A DNA stretch of 64,000 nt from Glandiceps talaboti (Eukaryota > Hemichordata > Enteropneusta > Spengelidae): positions 25,424,725-25,488,724 of the forward strand of contig NC_135555.1 in the NCBI RefSeq assembly GCF_964340395.1, read 5' to 3'. The position numbers and the translations under genes were made by a program. Below the pieces are notes generated by a model. The model had not been told where the DNA came from and made no database searches. It worked only from the letters and a program-made list of their open reading frames with translations. This document shows positions 31,359-43,685 of this stretch, in pieces; the first letter of the stretch is position 1; each line of letters starts with the position of its first letter.

Positions 31359-34300
31359 CTATGTACAATCTTTGGTACAGTTCTTTATGTGCAGCGCATT
31401 CAAAGTGCTCATGAGAGTTTGTTGATTCCTGTAATCGAAAAATCATTGACATAATTCAATATTAATTCACAGTAAAGCTCATGCAAATATTATTCCAAAT
31501 TACAAATGATAAATACAATGATGTAAATGAATGGACAAACCTTCCATCAATAAAACTTTAAAGATTAACACACTTCTTTGCAAGCTCTTATCATGTCCAT
31601 AGCCAGTGTCTAAAACCAATAGCTGGCTACTCTATTCAGTACAGGCAGTGAGCTTTGGGTTATTTTCAAGTGGAATATAGACAACAATTCAACTGATGGC
31701 AAGATGTCAAACTTACTTCATCCTGTTTTCTTCAGATTTCTTCTTCAATTCCAGTAATACAAATTCCTGACGTACAAGTACGATCTGAAATACCAGGAGA
31801 AACATTTTATGAACTGAACAGAACTGAAATACAACTCAAAAACACTTGTTCTCATCTTTTTTATAATATATGATCCCATGTCAGGAACTTCCATCTGTAA
31901 TTCTGAGTAAATTACCTACCAGATTTTTATGTCAACTACATAATCAACTGAAATGGTACTAAAAATCAGATGTAGAATGATGAACACAGGTATTTGTTTA
32001 TTTACACGTATGCTGATCCAACAATGGTGAATTCAGATAAATATAGAAAGTATTGCAGGACTCTTAACCGAGATTTTCCCTCAACACAAACCTTAATAAA
32101 ACATCTTTCAAGAAAACAATTTCCTTGTGACTGACAAGTACATAAAATAAGAAGATTATTACCAAACTGCTCAATAAAATACTTGCTTTTCTCTTCTTTC
32201 TCTGATAATAGTTTTTATCGACAGCTTTGATGTCATAAATTGTGGTAATACATTTTCTTGGCAGCATGGGCATGGTCTAAAAACAAGGAAACACATTATT
32301 AACAAGTCTTGGTCAAAAAAGTAACTTTCCCTCTATCAGGTCAATATTCTGACTTCAACAATAAATATGACTGCCATCCAACTCGTATTGTAAAAGTCAT
32401 CAAACATAATTACATGCATATGTGGACTACTGTATACAACATTTGTGCTAGATTTGGTTTAAAGTCGTCCATGGATCTCATCGGTGTAACAACCCCCCCC
32501 TATAATTTGGGCAATTTGACTTTAGACATTGTGATAAAGATCAAGGGTCTGGGTTATGGAAACAAACTTTGATGAGCAAAATTGGAAACTTACCCATGTC
32601 GGCTTCTTGTTTGATAGCATTCCATCATATTCTTCATGGATGTGACCTGAAAACAAATAAAACATTATTATAGCTGGATGGCCAATGGATGTCCTGAGAG
32701 GTGTACATCCACACTTTGAATAATTTTGGCTTTTTCACTTTGAACATCAGCATCACGATCAATAGGTCGGGGTTATTAAAACTAACTTTGAAGAGATTGC
32801 AATATTTGACACTTACTTATGTCTTCTTGTTTGATAACTTTCTTCTATAGCATAATCCTCTTCAATTCTGGTCACATTAGTTCTTCATGGGTAAGATCTG
32901 TAAACAAAGAAAACATTAATATGAACTGAATTGAACAGAATACCAAGCACATTTAAACTGCATGCCTTCCATAAGGACAAAGTCTTTAGATTTTTGTTCC
33001 TACACACAATAATTGTTTGAATGCAACATTAACAGAACATATACAATTAGTTATGTTTGAAGTATGTACCAAATTTAATTGAATTAAGAGAGTGCATTTT
33101 CTAAAGTAGAAGTAGTGGTCACCAGTTGCAAACTGTTCTGCTTGTCTGTTCAAACTAAACAAGCGACATATCGGTCAGAATAGCTCCGCTGGGTTTTTTT
33201 TTTAATTTAATTTTTTTATTTTGGTGACACTTAGAAGTGGTTCAGTTCTTCAGCTCTTCACTATGCAGTTTTGTTTTAGCGATGTAATAAAGTGGTTAGT
33301 GGTTTCATATGATGTCTCACTATAAAACACATTTTACACAGAAGTTGGTAATGTATTGTACTTTTATACCATAGTCACCATTTTATAACAAAAATCTACT
33401 GTTATGAAAAATTGCACAAAATCTCTGAATAAAAATGACTGGGAAATGCACACAAGAAAAAAAGGAGAAGAGGATTTTGAGGTTGGCTATAAATAATTCC
33501 AGTGTCTTACAGCTTTAACCCTGGAAAATTTTAATGATGAATGAAATAAACTAGGGATCTAATTTCAATTTTCTAACAAATTTACCAAGTCAACAACATT
33601 CAACTTGTACTAGTTGTAGTAGATATATATAGGGAAGAAATGTATTAATCACCATCTTAGTTTCCGTACCGGCGGCGACAATCCCAAGTACCCGGAAGAG
33701 AGTCATTCTCAGCCATACTTTACAGTGGTAACACTCGTTCATGTTCGATTACCTTTCACAAAGAAAACACAACGAAATGGTTGAAGTGATCTTTTTTTTT
33801 ATTTCTTTTCATCACAACAACAAAATCTGCGTGATCAAAAGTGTTGTAAACTAAACCAGAAAGAATTATCGCACTGGCTAAACTTCCCGATGAACTGGAG
33901 TAAGGTCCAAGTCCTAGCATGGTCCAAGTAAGCCTCGAGAGTACTATTAGTACGTGAGAAAATCGTCTCAAACTAGCGATACAACTTTCAAAATATAACT
34001 TGACATGTCTTCATTTGTTAGAGTTATACAATTCAAGACGGGTTTTCACTCGAAAACAACAATTCTGTGAATAATGACACTCTGAACGCACTCTGATCGT
34101 CTGATATTTTAATTTACGGAGTTTCTTGTGACCGGCGCCTGTCAGCAGACTCGGCCAATTTTTTTTTCATCATTCCATTGTATTTAAACCTTGTACTTGA
34201 CATTTCGCAATATTTATAATTCTCAACAAAATACCTCAACATGCCTCATGCTCGTACTCAAAGCAGCCCCGGTATGATCACTGACATGACTAGAGAGAAC

Positions 34301-37300
34301 CTTTTCGGATTTACATGTAAAACAGGGAAAGATACCAAAAACATAATGCAAAGTCTGAAGCCAAATTAAAGTTGTAATTATTTTAATTATTTTTACTTGC
34401 CAAAATATTTGCATTTTGGAAATGGCAAGACACGTTCATGTCGTTTAACTTTACGTGTGAACTGTCGGCCAATAAACAAAGTTTGGTCGATTCACAGTCG
34501 GCAGTGAGACTGCTCTTGCATAACTTCAACCACATGCCTAGGCATGCCTTCCTTACGCAAGTTGTCTTCATTCTGGTTCACTGTCACTCCAAATTGCACG
34601 ACAATATAGAATTAATCACAAGTTACATGTTATCTGAAAACATCACACTTTTATAGTGGGTCTGATGTGTGATTTTGATGAGTACCAAGAACGTCCTGTG
34701 TTGTTACTTGCTGTGAAAAGTCGCAAACTGAAGGGTAGAATATGCAAATGAGGATGTTGCGGACTGGCTGATTATGAAGAAGAGGTGCAGAATTTGGATT
34801 TGAAGTTTACAACCATGTTTCGAACAAACGCTTGTCATTTGGGCGCCCAATGCATAGAATTATGACTATAGCACATATTACATTGCTTGTTTGACATCAA
34901 TAGTGTCTTTTGAAAAGTGGCAGTTTACTTAAAGTCTCGTCGACTGATTTCCAATATGGCGTCGGTCATAATGCTCATTGACATATTCATTTTTTTTCTT
35001 CAAATTACAAAAAAAAATCATAAAAAATAAAAATGAAGACGTGCTGACTTGAAATTAACAAATCTAAGTAAGCTACCCTCTGTGCATCAACACACCAGAT
35101 ATCAAAGCAATCTGATAAGTAGTTTTCAAAAAGATGATGAAAATGTCATTTTTTGAAAAAAAAAATCATAAAAAATTGAAAATGGCACAGATCAACTTGG
35201 CATGAACAAATCTGAATAGCCTCCCCCAAGGGAACATGCACACCAAATATCGAAGAATTCTGACTTCACTTTTGGAGAAGATGATGAAAATATAAAAGTT
35301 TGACGGACACCAATGATTCCACCTATACTCTATAACTTAATACAACCTATACCTAAAGCTACGCTTTCAGCTTTAGCTGACAGTGGAGCTAAAAAAGCTA
35401 GCAAGACTTCATGGGAGGTAGAGACCCCCTCGAATACTTGACTTCTATGTGACTGAACACATGATTTAAAAGAATTTACTGGCAAGAAATAGATACTTAT
35501 GCAGGAAATGGCTGCATTTCTATAACCGACCTCTTTGGTCAACTTTGTGTATGTCCCAGTTGACATGTCACCTTTGTGCCAGGTTTGAAAGAAATTGGAT
35601 ACGGCATGTCTGAGAAATGATGTATTACGCACAGACAGATGCATGCAGGCATGGACAAAAACGGTGGGCGGATCCCATTCTAATAGTCCCCCTTTTAGAG
35701 ACTAATGATTCATTTTAGGAGTGATTAGAATATCAAGATTGCAAAATAAGAAACTTACTTGTCCTCTTCTTTTAATAACATTCTTCACTAGCTTTCTTCA
35801 TAATTCCTGGGTGTGATCTAAAAAATAAGGCAAAGACATTATCAAATAAACTGAAAAGAAATAATATATATATACATACCTCTCACATATACACACTTGC
35901 TCTAATAATTTTATATCAATCCCATGTCAGAAACAATAAATCTGTAAATCTAAGGAAATAGGCCTATATATATATAGATAGAAGTAGGGGTACAGAGTTT
36001 TAGCAGGGCATGGCATCCTGCTATCCACACCAGGCATCCTCCTATTGACGCCAAGCGCCATGTTTTGATGTTTATTTATAAACCATTTGACCAAACCCTC
36101 TAAGCACACAAATGCCCTAAAACAAATCGTTCGTTCACACCTTTTCCGAAGTAAAGTGACACATGGGTATTATCTGAAAATGAAGAAAAAAACATTGTCA
36201 AATAAATTGTACAGAAATATATAGGTATTTACTTTTGATATTCTTTTCCTTTAGACTTTCTTCAGTAGTGTTTTCTTCAATGTTGAGTCAATTGTGTGTT
36301 ACCTGAGTAGAGAAGAGATTTACATGGATTATTTATATCTATGGTGATCCAACAATGGTGTTTTCAGATCTATAAAGAAAACATTTTGGCTCTCTTAACC
36401 ATCACTTTCCCTCTACACAATCTTTGATAAAACCATCCAGTGAGAAAAAATTTCTTCACGACTTAGAAAATCATACATTTTGATGAGACTGTAAGACTTA
36501 AAACTTACTATCTTCTTTATCTTCTGATAACTTTTTTCTTGAGCTTCCTTCATTAATTCTGGTGATACAAGTTCCTGGGGGTATGAGCATGATCTGGAAT
36601 ACAAGCACACACTGCTTGTTTGATGAACTGAACAAGTCTTCATAGAAGACCCCCCCCTCCGAAATACTTTACTTCTATGTGACAGAATGGAGACATGATT
36701 TAAAAGAACTTGGCTACAAATATGGCTGCCATTCAATAGAAATTACATTAGCACCAAAAACAATGTCTAATTCTTTTCTTCACATTACTTGTAAACATGA
36801 TTTAAAATAAATTGGCAATGTGTAAACACTACAATGTGTGTGATAGGTAGGAATTCGCTGGATTTTGATAATTGGCTCTGAAGGTCAAGGTCTCCAAACA
36901 TAGCTTGAATCTGATAATATGGGGATAGACACTTGAATGAAGTGTCATGGGTATTGCAGTTTTTGAGTTATGCAGTGTTTATTTTTAACTACAAATATTG
37001 TCGCCTGAGAAATGATGTACTACACACAGACAGACGCATGCAGGCATGGACAAAAAAGGTGGGTGCAGCCAATTGGAATAGTCCCCTTTGAGAGACTAAT
37101 GATTGATTGCATCAGAACATCAAGATAGAAAAATAATAAACTTACTTGTCCTCTTCTTTTAATAACATTCTTCGCTAGCTTTCTTCATCATTCCTGGGTG
37201 TGATTGAAAAATAGGGTAAACACATTATCAAATAAACTGAATAGAAATAATATATAGATACATACCTCTCATATTTTTTTCTTTCAATAAAGTTTCTTCA

Positions 37301-37503
37301 GCAGCATCCTTCTTCATCAATGATGACTCAATTTGTGTTACCTGAGAAGAGAAGAGAAATACTGCATTCCATGGTTTATTTAAATGTATGGTGATCTAAC
37401 AATGGGTTATTCAGATATATATATTAGTTTTGACTATTCCAAAACTATTACGCTCTGCCACTGCGGTATAGAGCACTGTCTTAGTAGATTGATACTCACC
37501 GAG

Positions 37504-37576
<73 letters not shown>

Positions 37577-37696
37577 CAAAGTAGGTTGGTTGGAACTTGA
37601 GGTGCTTGGTTGTAACTCCGAGTTTCACGCTCAATGCGTTCAATCACGCTCAATGCGTTCATCAGACAACTGATGAACGCATTGAACCTATAAGTG

Positions 37697-37734
<38 letters not shown>

Positions 37735-38126
37735 AATGGTATTGGGTCTCTCAACCATCATTTTACCTCTACATAAGCCTGTACATGTACTGAGAAAACA
37801 TTCAAAGATTTGAAACTTACTTATATGCTTCATCTTCTAATAACTTCATCAGCTTTTCCAGTGATCTGAAAAAACGAGGAAAACAAATTATTAAAAAATG
37901 AACAAAATTATATAGGTGACTTGCCTTTGATATTCTTTTTCTTGAAATCTTTCAGTGGTAGAGTCCTTCTTCATTGTTATCTGTGTAGAGAAAAAGAGAA
38001 AAAGAGATTTATATGGGTATAAGAAGTAAAGCCATTGCTTTACTCAAACAAGACTTACCTTCTTTTATAAGACTGCAGATAACCAGATTCGCTGCGCTGC
38101 ATCTGTTCATCGAAAATAGCTTGCAT
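31359..38126 (-). CDS. Unrecognised small Lys/Glu-rich gene, six-exon model
   Basis: I do not recognise this protein. Six minus-strand exons with good borders join in one frame: 38126-38059 (ATG), 37865-37821, 36593-36509, 32276-32187 (GC donor gcaagt; a later GT donor at 32,163 also keeps frame), 31784-31717, 31428-31359 (TAG). That is 141 codons. Acceptors end in ttcag, ccag, tttag or tacag, and four of the five donors are gtaagt. Pieces read: MQAIFDEQMQRSESGYL, SLEKLMKLLEDEAYK, ELVSPELMKEAQEKSYQ, YDIKAVDKNYYQRKKRK, RQEFVLLELKKKSEENRMK and LMSTLNALHIKNCTKDCT. Several exons end in the same Y-Q/K-R/K pattern, so they look like duplicated modules. A possible upstream exon at 43,111-43,232 would also fit the phase. 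I chose exons for phase, so this needs transcript support. Confidence 0.33.
33170..34660 (-). repeat. Arm B of the 1.1-kb inverted duplication
   Basis: The reverse complement matches 1,838-2,935. It carries about 480 bases (33,630-34,110) not present in arm A and lacks the (GT)n tract. No coding motif recognised. Confidence 0.75.
34770..35400 (+). mobile_element. Pearl-like family D repeat, copy 1
   Basis: Direct match to 55,500-56,100. It contains two diverged ~155-bp units, each with aaaaaatcataaaaa and a 'caccaaatatcgaagaattctgac'-type word, then a short hairpin-like end (ctttcagctttagctgac ... gagctaaaa). Architecture is akin to families A and B. Confidence 0.65.
35400..35716 (+). mobile_element. 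Family C repeat, copy 1
   Basis: Shares 'gaatacttgacttctatgtg' with 36,660 and 'gcatgcaggcatggacaaaa' with 37,030. It ends in a short hairpin (agtcccccttttagagact) followed by aatga. The end is CTAAT, as in family A. Confidence 0.6.
36610..37110 (+). mobile_element. Family C repeat, copy 2
   Basis: Same start (36,655-36,700) and same end ('atagtcccctttgagagact' then aatga, 37,080-37,107) as copy 1. The middle is different and longer. It contains a 'tccaaacatagcttgaatct' word like the core units of related families. Confidence 0.6.
37503..37573. repeat. (AT)n microsatellite
   Basis: About 36 AT units. A second (TA)9(CA)6 tract lies at 37,696-37,733. ORFs encoding Tyr-Ile runs here are artefacts. 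Confidence 0.97.
37653..37686. repeat. Perfect 15-bp hairpin between AT tracts
   Basis: caatgcgttcatcag acaa ctgatgaacgcattg. The word caatgcgttca is also duplicated just upstream (37,631). Confidence 0.85.
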
Positions 38127-38819
38127 AGTGGCTTGCAGTTTATAACTGACCACTATAGCAAGACATATTTACATGTAGAACAGATAGAAAAATCATTCAA
38201 GATTTCTGTGAACCTATAAGGTTTTAGTAGTTTGCAACCAAGTAACACCACGTGTTTGATCAGTTTACAAACTATACGCAATTGTGCACGAGTGGTAATC
38301 TGCAGGTTACATACGCTGATGACAGCCAATGACCATCTGATTATCACGATTTGGTGGATGTCCGATCTTCAGTCCAGTATTCCTCTTCTAGCCAGTGTAT
38401 GATAACTGACTTGGTGAACTTCAATTCCGAGAGATGTCTTCTGCAGTTATGACAGTAGTCTGGTACATGTGATGTACTTTTAATAGTTATCACAGATTAC
38501 TACCATTATCAGAGTAGTGGTATCCTTTGTTGTCATCTAGGGGATATCCTCATAACATACTTCTAGGGGTAACATGAGTTACACTTCCATGTTACAACTC
38601 TTCATTTTAACTTTAGTTCAAACAGGTTGTAACCCAGTGGGCTGGTTCTTCTTGTCCTTTCAATCACCTTGATATTTTTCTTTTCACACGTTTTATAATG
38701 TGTCTATTTATCACTACTTCACTTTCTTTTATACAGGTTGCTGTGAATCTTCTATATGTATTTGTTTTGCTCACACATCATTTATTGTGTCGTTTATGCC
38801 ACTCCTCCTTTGTCCAGTG

Positions 38820-41800
38820 TTCTTGTCCTGTGTCGCCTAATAGCCTGTTTGTAAGGTTGACACTATGTCCGTTGCATATCAGTGTCCTGTTTATTTACAC
38901 GTTGTTTTACATCACCCCATTTTGTTTTTCGCAATGTAACCTGTTTCATTTTGTGTCCACGCTAGTGTACCAGTAGACTGTTTGTAATGTCATTTTATAT
39001 AGCATTGACTGTTTTCAACATGTCCTCTCACTTGCCACCTTTCTTGTTTCGCACTGTGGCCCGTTTTATTTTGTGTCCACACTAATATGCCAGTTTCGCA
39101 CTGTGAACTGTTTTTTAATGTCCTTTTATATCGCCATTGTCTCTGTTTCCAGTGTGTCCTCTCACTTGCCACTTTTCTTGTTTCGCACTGTGGCCCGTTT
39201 CATTTTATGTCCACACTAATGTGCCAGTTTCGCACTGTAGACTTGTTTTTTAAAGTCCTTTTATATTGCCATTGTCTCTGTTTTCAACGTGTCCTCTCAC
39301 TTGCCACTTTTCTTGTTTCACACGGTGGCCTGTTTCATTTTGTATCCAAACTAGTGTGCCAGTTTCACACTGTGGACTGTTTTTAATGTCTTTTTATATA
39401 ACCACTGTCTGTTTTCAATGTGTCCTCTCACTTGCCACTTTTCTTGTTTCGCAGTATTGCCCATTTCATTTTGTGTCCACACTAATGTACCAGTTTCGCA
39501 CTGTGAACTGTTTTTTAATGTCCTTTTATATCGCAATTGTCTCTGTTTTCAACGTGTCCTCTCACTTGCCACTTTTCTTGTTTTCGCACTGTGGCCCGTT
39601 TCATTTTGTGTCCACACTAATGTGCCAGTTTCGCACTGTAGACTGTTTTTTAATGTCCTTTTATATTGCCATTGTCTCTGTTTTCAACGTGTCCTCTCAC
39701 TTGCCACTTTTCTTGTTTCACACGGTGGCCTGTTTCATTTTGTGTCCAAACTAGTGTGCCAGTTTCGCACTGTGGACTGTTTTTAATGTCTTTTTATATA
39801 ACCACTGTCTGTTTTCAATGTGTCCTCTCACTTGCCACTTTTCTTGTTTCGCAGTATTGCCCATTTCATTTTGTGTCCACACTAATGTGCCAGTTTCGCA
39901 CTGTGAACTGTTTTTTAATGTCCTTTTATATCGCAATTGTCTCTGTTTTCAACGTGTCCTCTCACTTGACACTTTTCTTGTTTCACACTGTGGCCCGTTT
40001 CATTTTATGTCCACACTAATGTGCCAGTTTCGCACTGTGACTGTTTTTAATGTCTTTTTATATAACCACTGTCTGTTTTCAATGTGTCCTCTCACTTGCC
40101 ACTTTTCTTGTTTCGCAGTATGGCCCGTTTCATTTTGTGTCCACACTAATGTGCCAGTTTCGCACTGTGAACTGTTTTTTAATGTCCTTTTATATTGCCA
40201 TTGTCTCTGCTTTCAACGTGTCCTCTCACTTGCCACTTTTCTTGTTTCACACGGTGGCCCGTTTCATTTTATGTCCACACTAATGTGCCAGTTTCGCACT
40301 GTAGACTTGTTTTTTAATGTCCTTTTATATCGCCATTGTCTCCGTTTTCAACATGTCCTCTCACTTGCCACTTTTCTTGTTTCGCACTGTGGCCGGTTTC
40401 ATTTTATGTCCACACTAGTGTACCAGTTTCGCACTGTGGACTGTTTTTTAATGTCTTTTTATATAACCACTGTCTGTTTTCAACGTGTCCTCTCACTTGC
40501 CACTTTTCTTGTTTCACACGGTGGCCCGTTTCATTTTATGTCCACACTAATGTGCCAGTTTCGCACTGTAGACTTGTTTTTTAATGTCCTTTTATATCGC
40601 CATTGTCTCCGTTTTCAACATGTCCTCTCACTTGCCATTTTTCTTGTTTCGTACTGTGGCCGGTTTCATTTTATGTCCACACTAGTGTACCAGTTTCGCA
40701 CTGTGGACTGTTTTTTAATGTCTTTTTATATAACCATTGTCTGTTTTCAATGTGTCCTCTCACTTGTCACTTTTCTTGTTTCGCAGTATTGCCCATTTCA
40801 TTTTGTGTCCACACTAATGTGCCAGTTTCGCACTGTGAACTGTTTTTTAATGTCCTTTTACATTGCAATTGTCTCTGTTTTCAATGTGTACTCTCTCACT
40901 TGCCACTTTTCTTGTTTCGCACTGTGGCCTGTTTCATTTTATGTCCACACTAATGTACCAGTTTCGCACTGTAGACTTGTTTTTTAATGTCCTTTTATAT
41001 TGCCATTATCTCTGTTTTCAACGTGTCCTCTCACTTGCCACTTTTCTTGTTTCGCACTGTGGCCCGTTTCATTTTATGTCCACACTAGTGTACCAGTTTC
41101 GTACTGTGGACTGTTTTTTAATGTCTTTTTATATAACCACTGTCTGTTTTCAATGTGTCCTCTCACTTGCCCCTTTTCTTGTTTCGCACTGTGGCCTGTT
41201 TCATTTTGTGTCCACACTAATGTGCCAGTTTCGCACTGTGAACTGTTTTTTAATGTCTTTTTATATAACCATTGTCTGTTTTCAACATGTCCTCTCACTT
41301 GCCACTTTTCTTGTTTCGCACTGTGGCCTGTTTCATTTTATGTCCACACTAGTGTACCAGTTTCGCACTGTGAACTGTTTTTTAATGTCTTTTTATATAA
41401 CCACTGTCTGTTTTCAACGTGTCCTCTCACTTGCCACTTTTCTTGTTTCGCACTGTGGCCTGTTTCATTTTATGTCCACACTAGTGTACAAGTTTCGCAC
41501 TGTACACTTGTTTTTTAATGTCCTTTTATATTGCCATTATCTCTGTTTTCAACGTGTCCTCTCACTTGCCACTTTTCTTGTTTCACACGGTGGCCCGTTT
41601 CATTTTATGTCCACACTAATGTGCCAGTTTCGCACTGTGAACTGTTTTTAATGTCTTTTTATATAATCACTGTCTGTTTTCAACGTGTCCTCTCACTTGC
41701 CACTTTTCTTGTTTTGTACTGTGGCCTGTTTCATTTTTATGTCCACACTAATGTGCCAGTTTCGCACTGTGGACTGTTTTTTTAATGTCCTTTTATATAA

Positions 41801-42600
41801 CCACTGTCTGTTTTCAACATGTCCCCTCACTTGCCACTTTTATTATTTCGCACTATGGCCCATTTCATTTTGTGTCCACACTAATGTGCCAGTTTCGCAC
41901 TGTGAACTGTTTTTTAATGTCCTTTTATATCGCCATTGTCTCCGTTTTCAACATGTCCTCTCACTTGCCACTTTTCTTGTTTCGTACTGTGGCCGGTTTC
42001 ATTTTATGTCCACACTAGTGTACCAGTTTCGCACTGTGACTGTTTTTTAATGTCTTTTTAGATAACCACTGTCTGTTTTCAACATGTCTTCTCACTTGCC
42101 ACTTTTCTTGTTTCGCACTGTGGCCCGTTTCATTTTATGTCCACACTAATGTGCCAGTTTCGCACTAATGTGCCAGTTTCGCACTGTAGACTTTTAATGT
42201 CCTTTTATATCACCTAGGTGTCTGTTTAACACCTTGGGCTGTTTTTAACATTGACACTACATCCATTTCACATCAGTGTCTAGTTTATTTATGTGTCCTC
42301 TTACCTGCCACTTTTCTTGTTTTGGACTGGTGGCGTGCTTTTTACATATCATTTTATTTCACCACTTTGCTTATTTCATTTTTCATATCAATTTACCCTT
42401 GCCACTGTGTACATTTCACAACAGTAGCCTATTTTTTCATCTCGTTTTCCCTTGTCACTGTGACCATTTTTGCACTGGTGGCCTTTTGTTTTTTCATCTC
42501 ATTTTACATTTCCACTGTGACCATTTCGCACAGGTGGCCTATTGTTTTTCCATCCTTACATGTATATCACAATTGTGTTCTTTTTTACATCTGAGAATTC
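38820..42600 (+). repeat. ~134-bp satellite-like array, stop-poor
   Basis: About 25 units containing 'ccgtttcattttgtgtccac', 'gtgccagtttcgcactgtg' and 'gtcctctcacttgccacttt'. Both edges are degenerate (38,820-38,990 and 42,200-42,600). The T-rich unit lacks stop codons in most frames, so long ORFs arise, up to 389 codons at 39,818-40,987; unit length is not a multiple of three, so the encoded repeat changes frame. I read this as an array, not a gene. Confidence 0.9.
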
Positions 42601-42879
42601 CGGAAGCACACATTCCATCCACTTAGTTGAGGTTTCCAAATCTCCTGGTTCATTCCAGCCATCACATTAGGTTTTTTAAATCTCTGGTTGGCATCACCAG
42701 TAGTTACCATATGTCATCCATCTCAGGAGGATGAAGTTCAAAATCTCCATAGGTATTCACAGAGAAGATCTTTCACATTAGGATGTTTATGATTCCAAAT
42801 TTGTAGTAGGCACTAAAGCTACCATCTCTCTGTCCACCCCATTGCAATGATGGACTTCCTTACCAAAAGTAGGCAATAG

Positions 42880-43005
42880 GTGGATGTTTTTTATGTTCTT
42901 GTTGTGTTTTGGGCTGCAAGTTCATTAACCTGATCCTGTAACACTTGAATACTTGACAGTGCTTGACTGACCAAATGTTTGATTTGCTCTTCTCCCTGTG
43001 TTTAG
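42880..43005 (-). other. Minus-strand open segments, possible exon
   Basis: After an acceptor-like 'ctaaacacag' the minus strand reads GEEQIKHLVSQALSSIQVLQ, then DQVNELAAQNTTRT and TAA, with heptad-like Ile/Leu/Val spacing suggesting a coiled coil. An overlapping frame is also open (FQFHPKDGEQRFGIYKLNTG). No family recognised. Confidence 0.25.
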
Positions 43006-43110
43006 TTTGTAAATTCCAAATCTTTGTTCTCCATCTTTGGGATGAAATTGAAATTTATATGTATTGGTGCATCTGACCGTCAATATGTAGGATGAATGTC
43101 ATTTTTTTAC

Positions 43111-43232
43111 CTTCTCTGACTACCATCAGGCAGAACTTGGTTGTCGCTGATTATGTGTGGTGGAGTATACATATATATGGAATTTGTGTTGTCTTCCATA
43201 TACACGCTCTTCATATATGTAGTCCATCCTGC
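43111..43232 (-). CDS. Possible exon upstream of the minus-strand gene
   Basis: Acceptor 'ctgctatttcccag', donor gtaaaa. Open for 40 codons: AGWTTYMKSVYMEDNTNS, then IYMYTPPHIISDNQ and VLPDGSQR. Its end phase matches the start of the exon at 38,145-38,059 if that exon is internal. Unrecognised protein; low confidence. Confidence 0.22.
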
Positions 43233-43239
43233 CTGGGAA

Positions 43240-43685
43240 ATAGCAGCTTACATCAGATTATATAGTCATCAGCTCCTCTCCCCATTGAGGGTGTCCTCAA
43301 GGAAGACTCTATTAGCCATAGAGTGATGGCTTTTCAGTCACACATTAAAACCTGTTCATACAACATATTTGTATGCATAATCTGAAAGAAAGAAACAAAA
43401 ATAAATGTCAGAGTTCTGACAAGGTTTAAAGCTAGTGGAGTCAATATCCCATAGGCTGCAACAAAATGGGAATATTTTACCTCAGGATGGCGACAATCAT
43501 CAGTTAATAATAAAACCTTAAACTAACTATTTTTGATAGATAATCAACTACCCAGTTATGTCACAATCAAAATTAATACTATAATATATAAGCCTAGTAT
43601 ACTATTTTTGCAAAAATCAGGGGAGGAATTCAAATTTCAACATCGCCAAAGCAAAGCTGTCTCCCCTAACATCATTTACAATGTA
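43240..43685. other. No recognisable feature
   Basis: AT-rich sequence without a convincing exon or repeat. Confidence 0.45.

Larger units (their letters stand above)
32594..37980 (-). pseudogene. Additional duplicated exon modules, partly decayed
   Basis: Exon-like modules with conserved borders that do not all fit one frame: 37980-37925 (GC donor, open, ITMKKDSTTERFQEKEYQ), 37341-37266 (open, VTQIESSLMKKDAAEETLL), 37193-37146 and 35806-35759 (48 bp, near-identical, both with TAA), 36302-36233 (stops), 32897-32817 (stops), 32646-32594 (open, HIHEEYDGMLSNKKPTW). Each resembles another by sequence and most retain gtaagt. They look like tandem copies of two ancestral small exons, some alternatively usable and some dead. 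Confidence 0.4.

Noticed and set aside
37384-37643. ORFs with Tyr-Ile runs
   Set aside because: They come from the (AT)n tract.
39818-40987. 389-codon ORF, the longest in its region
   Set aside because: It runs through a non-triplet satellite array and shifts frame from unit to unit; explained by a stop-poor T-rich unit.
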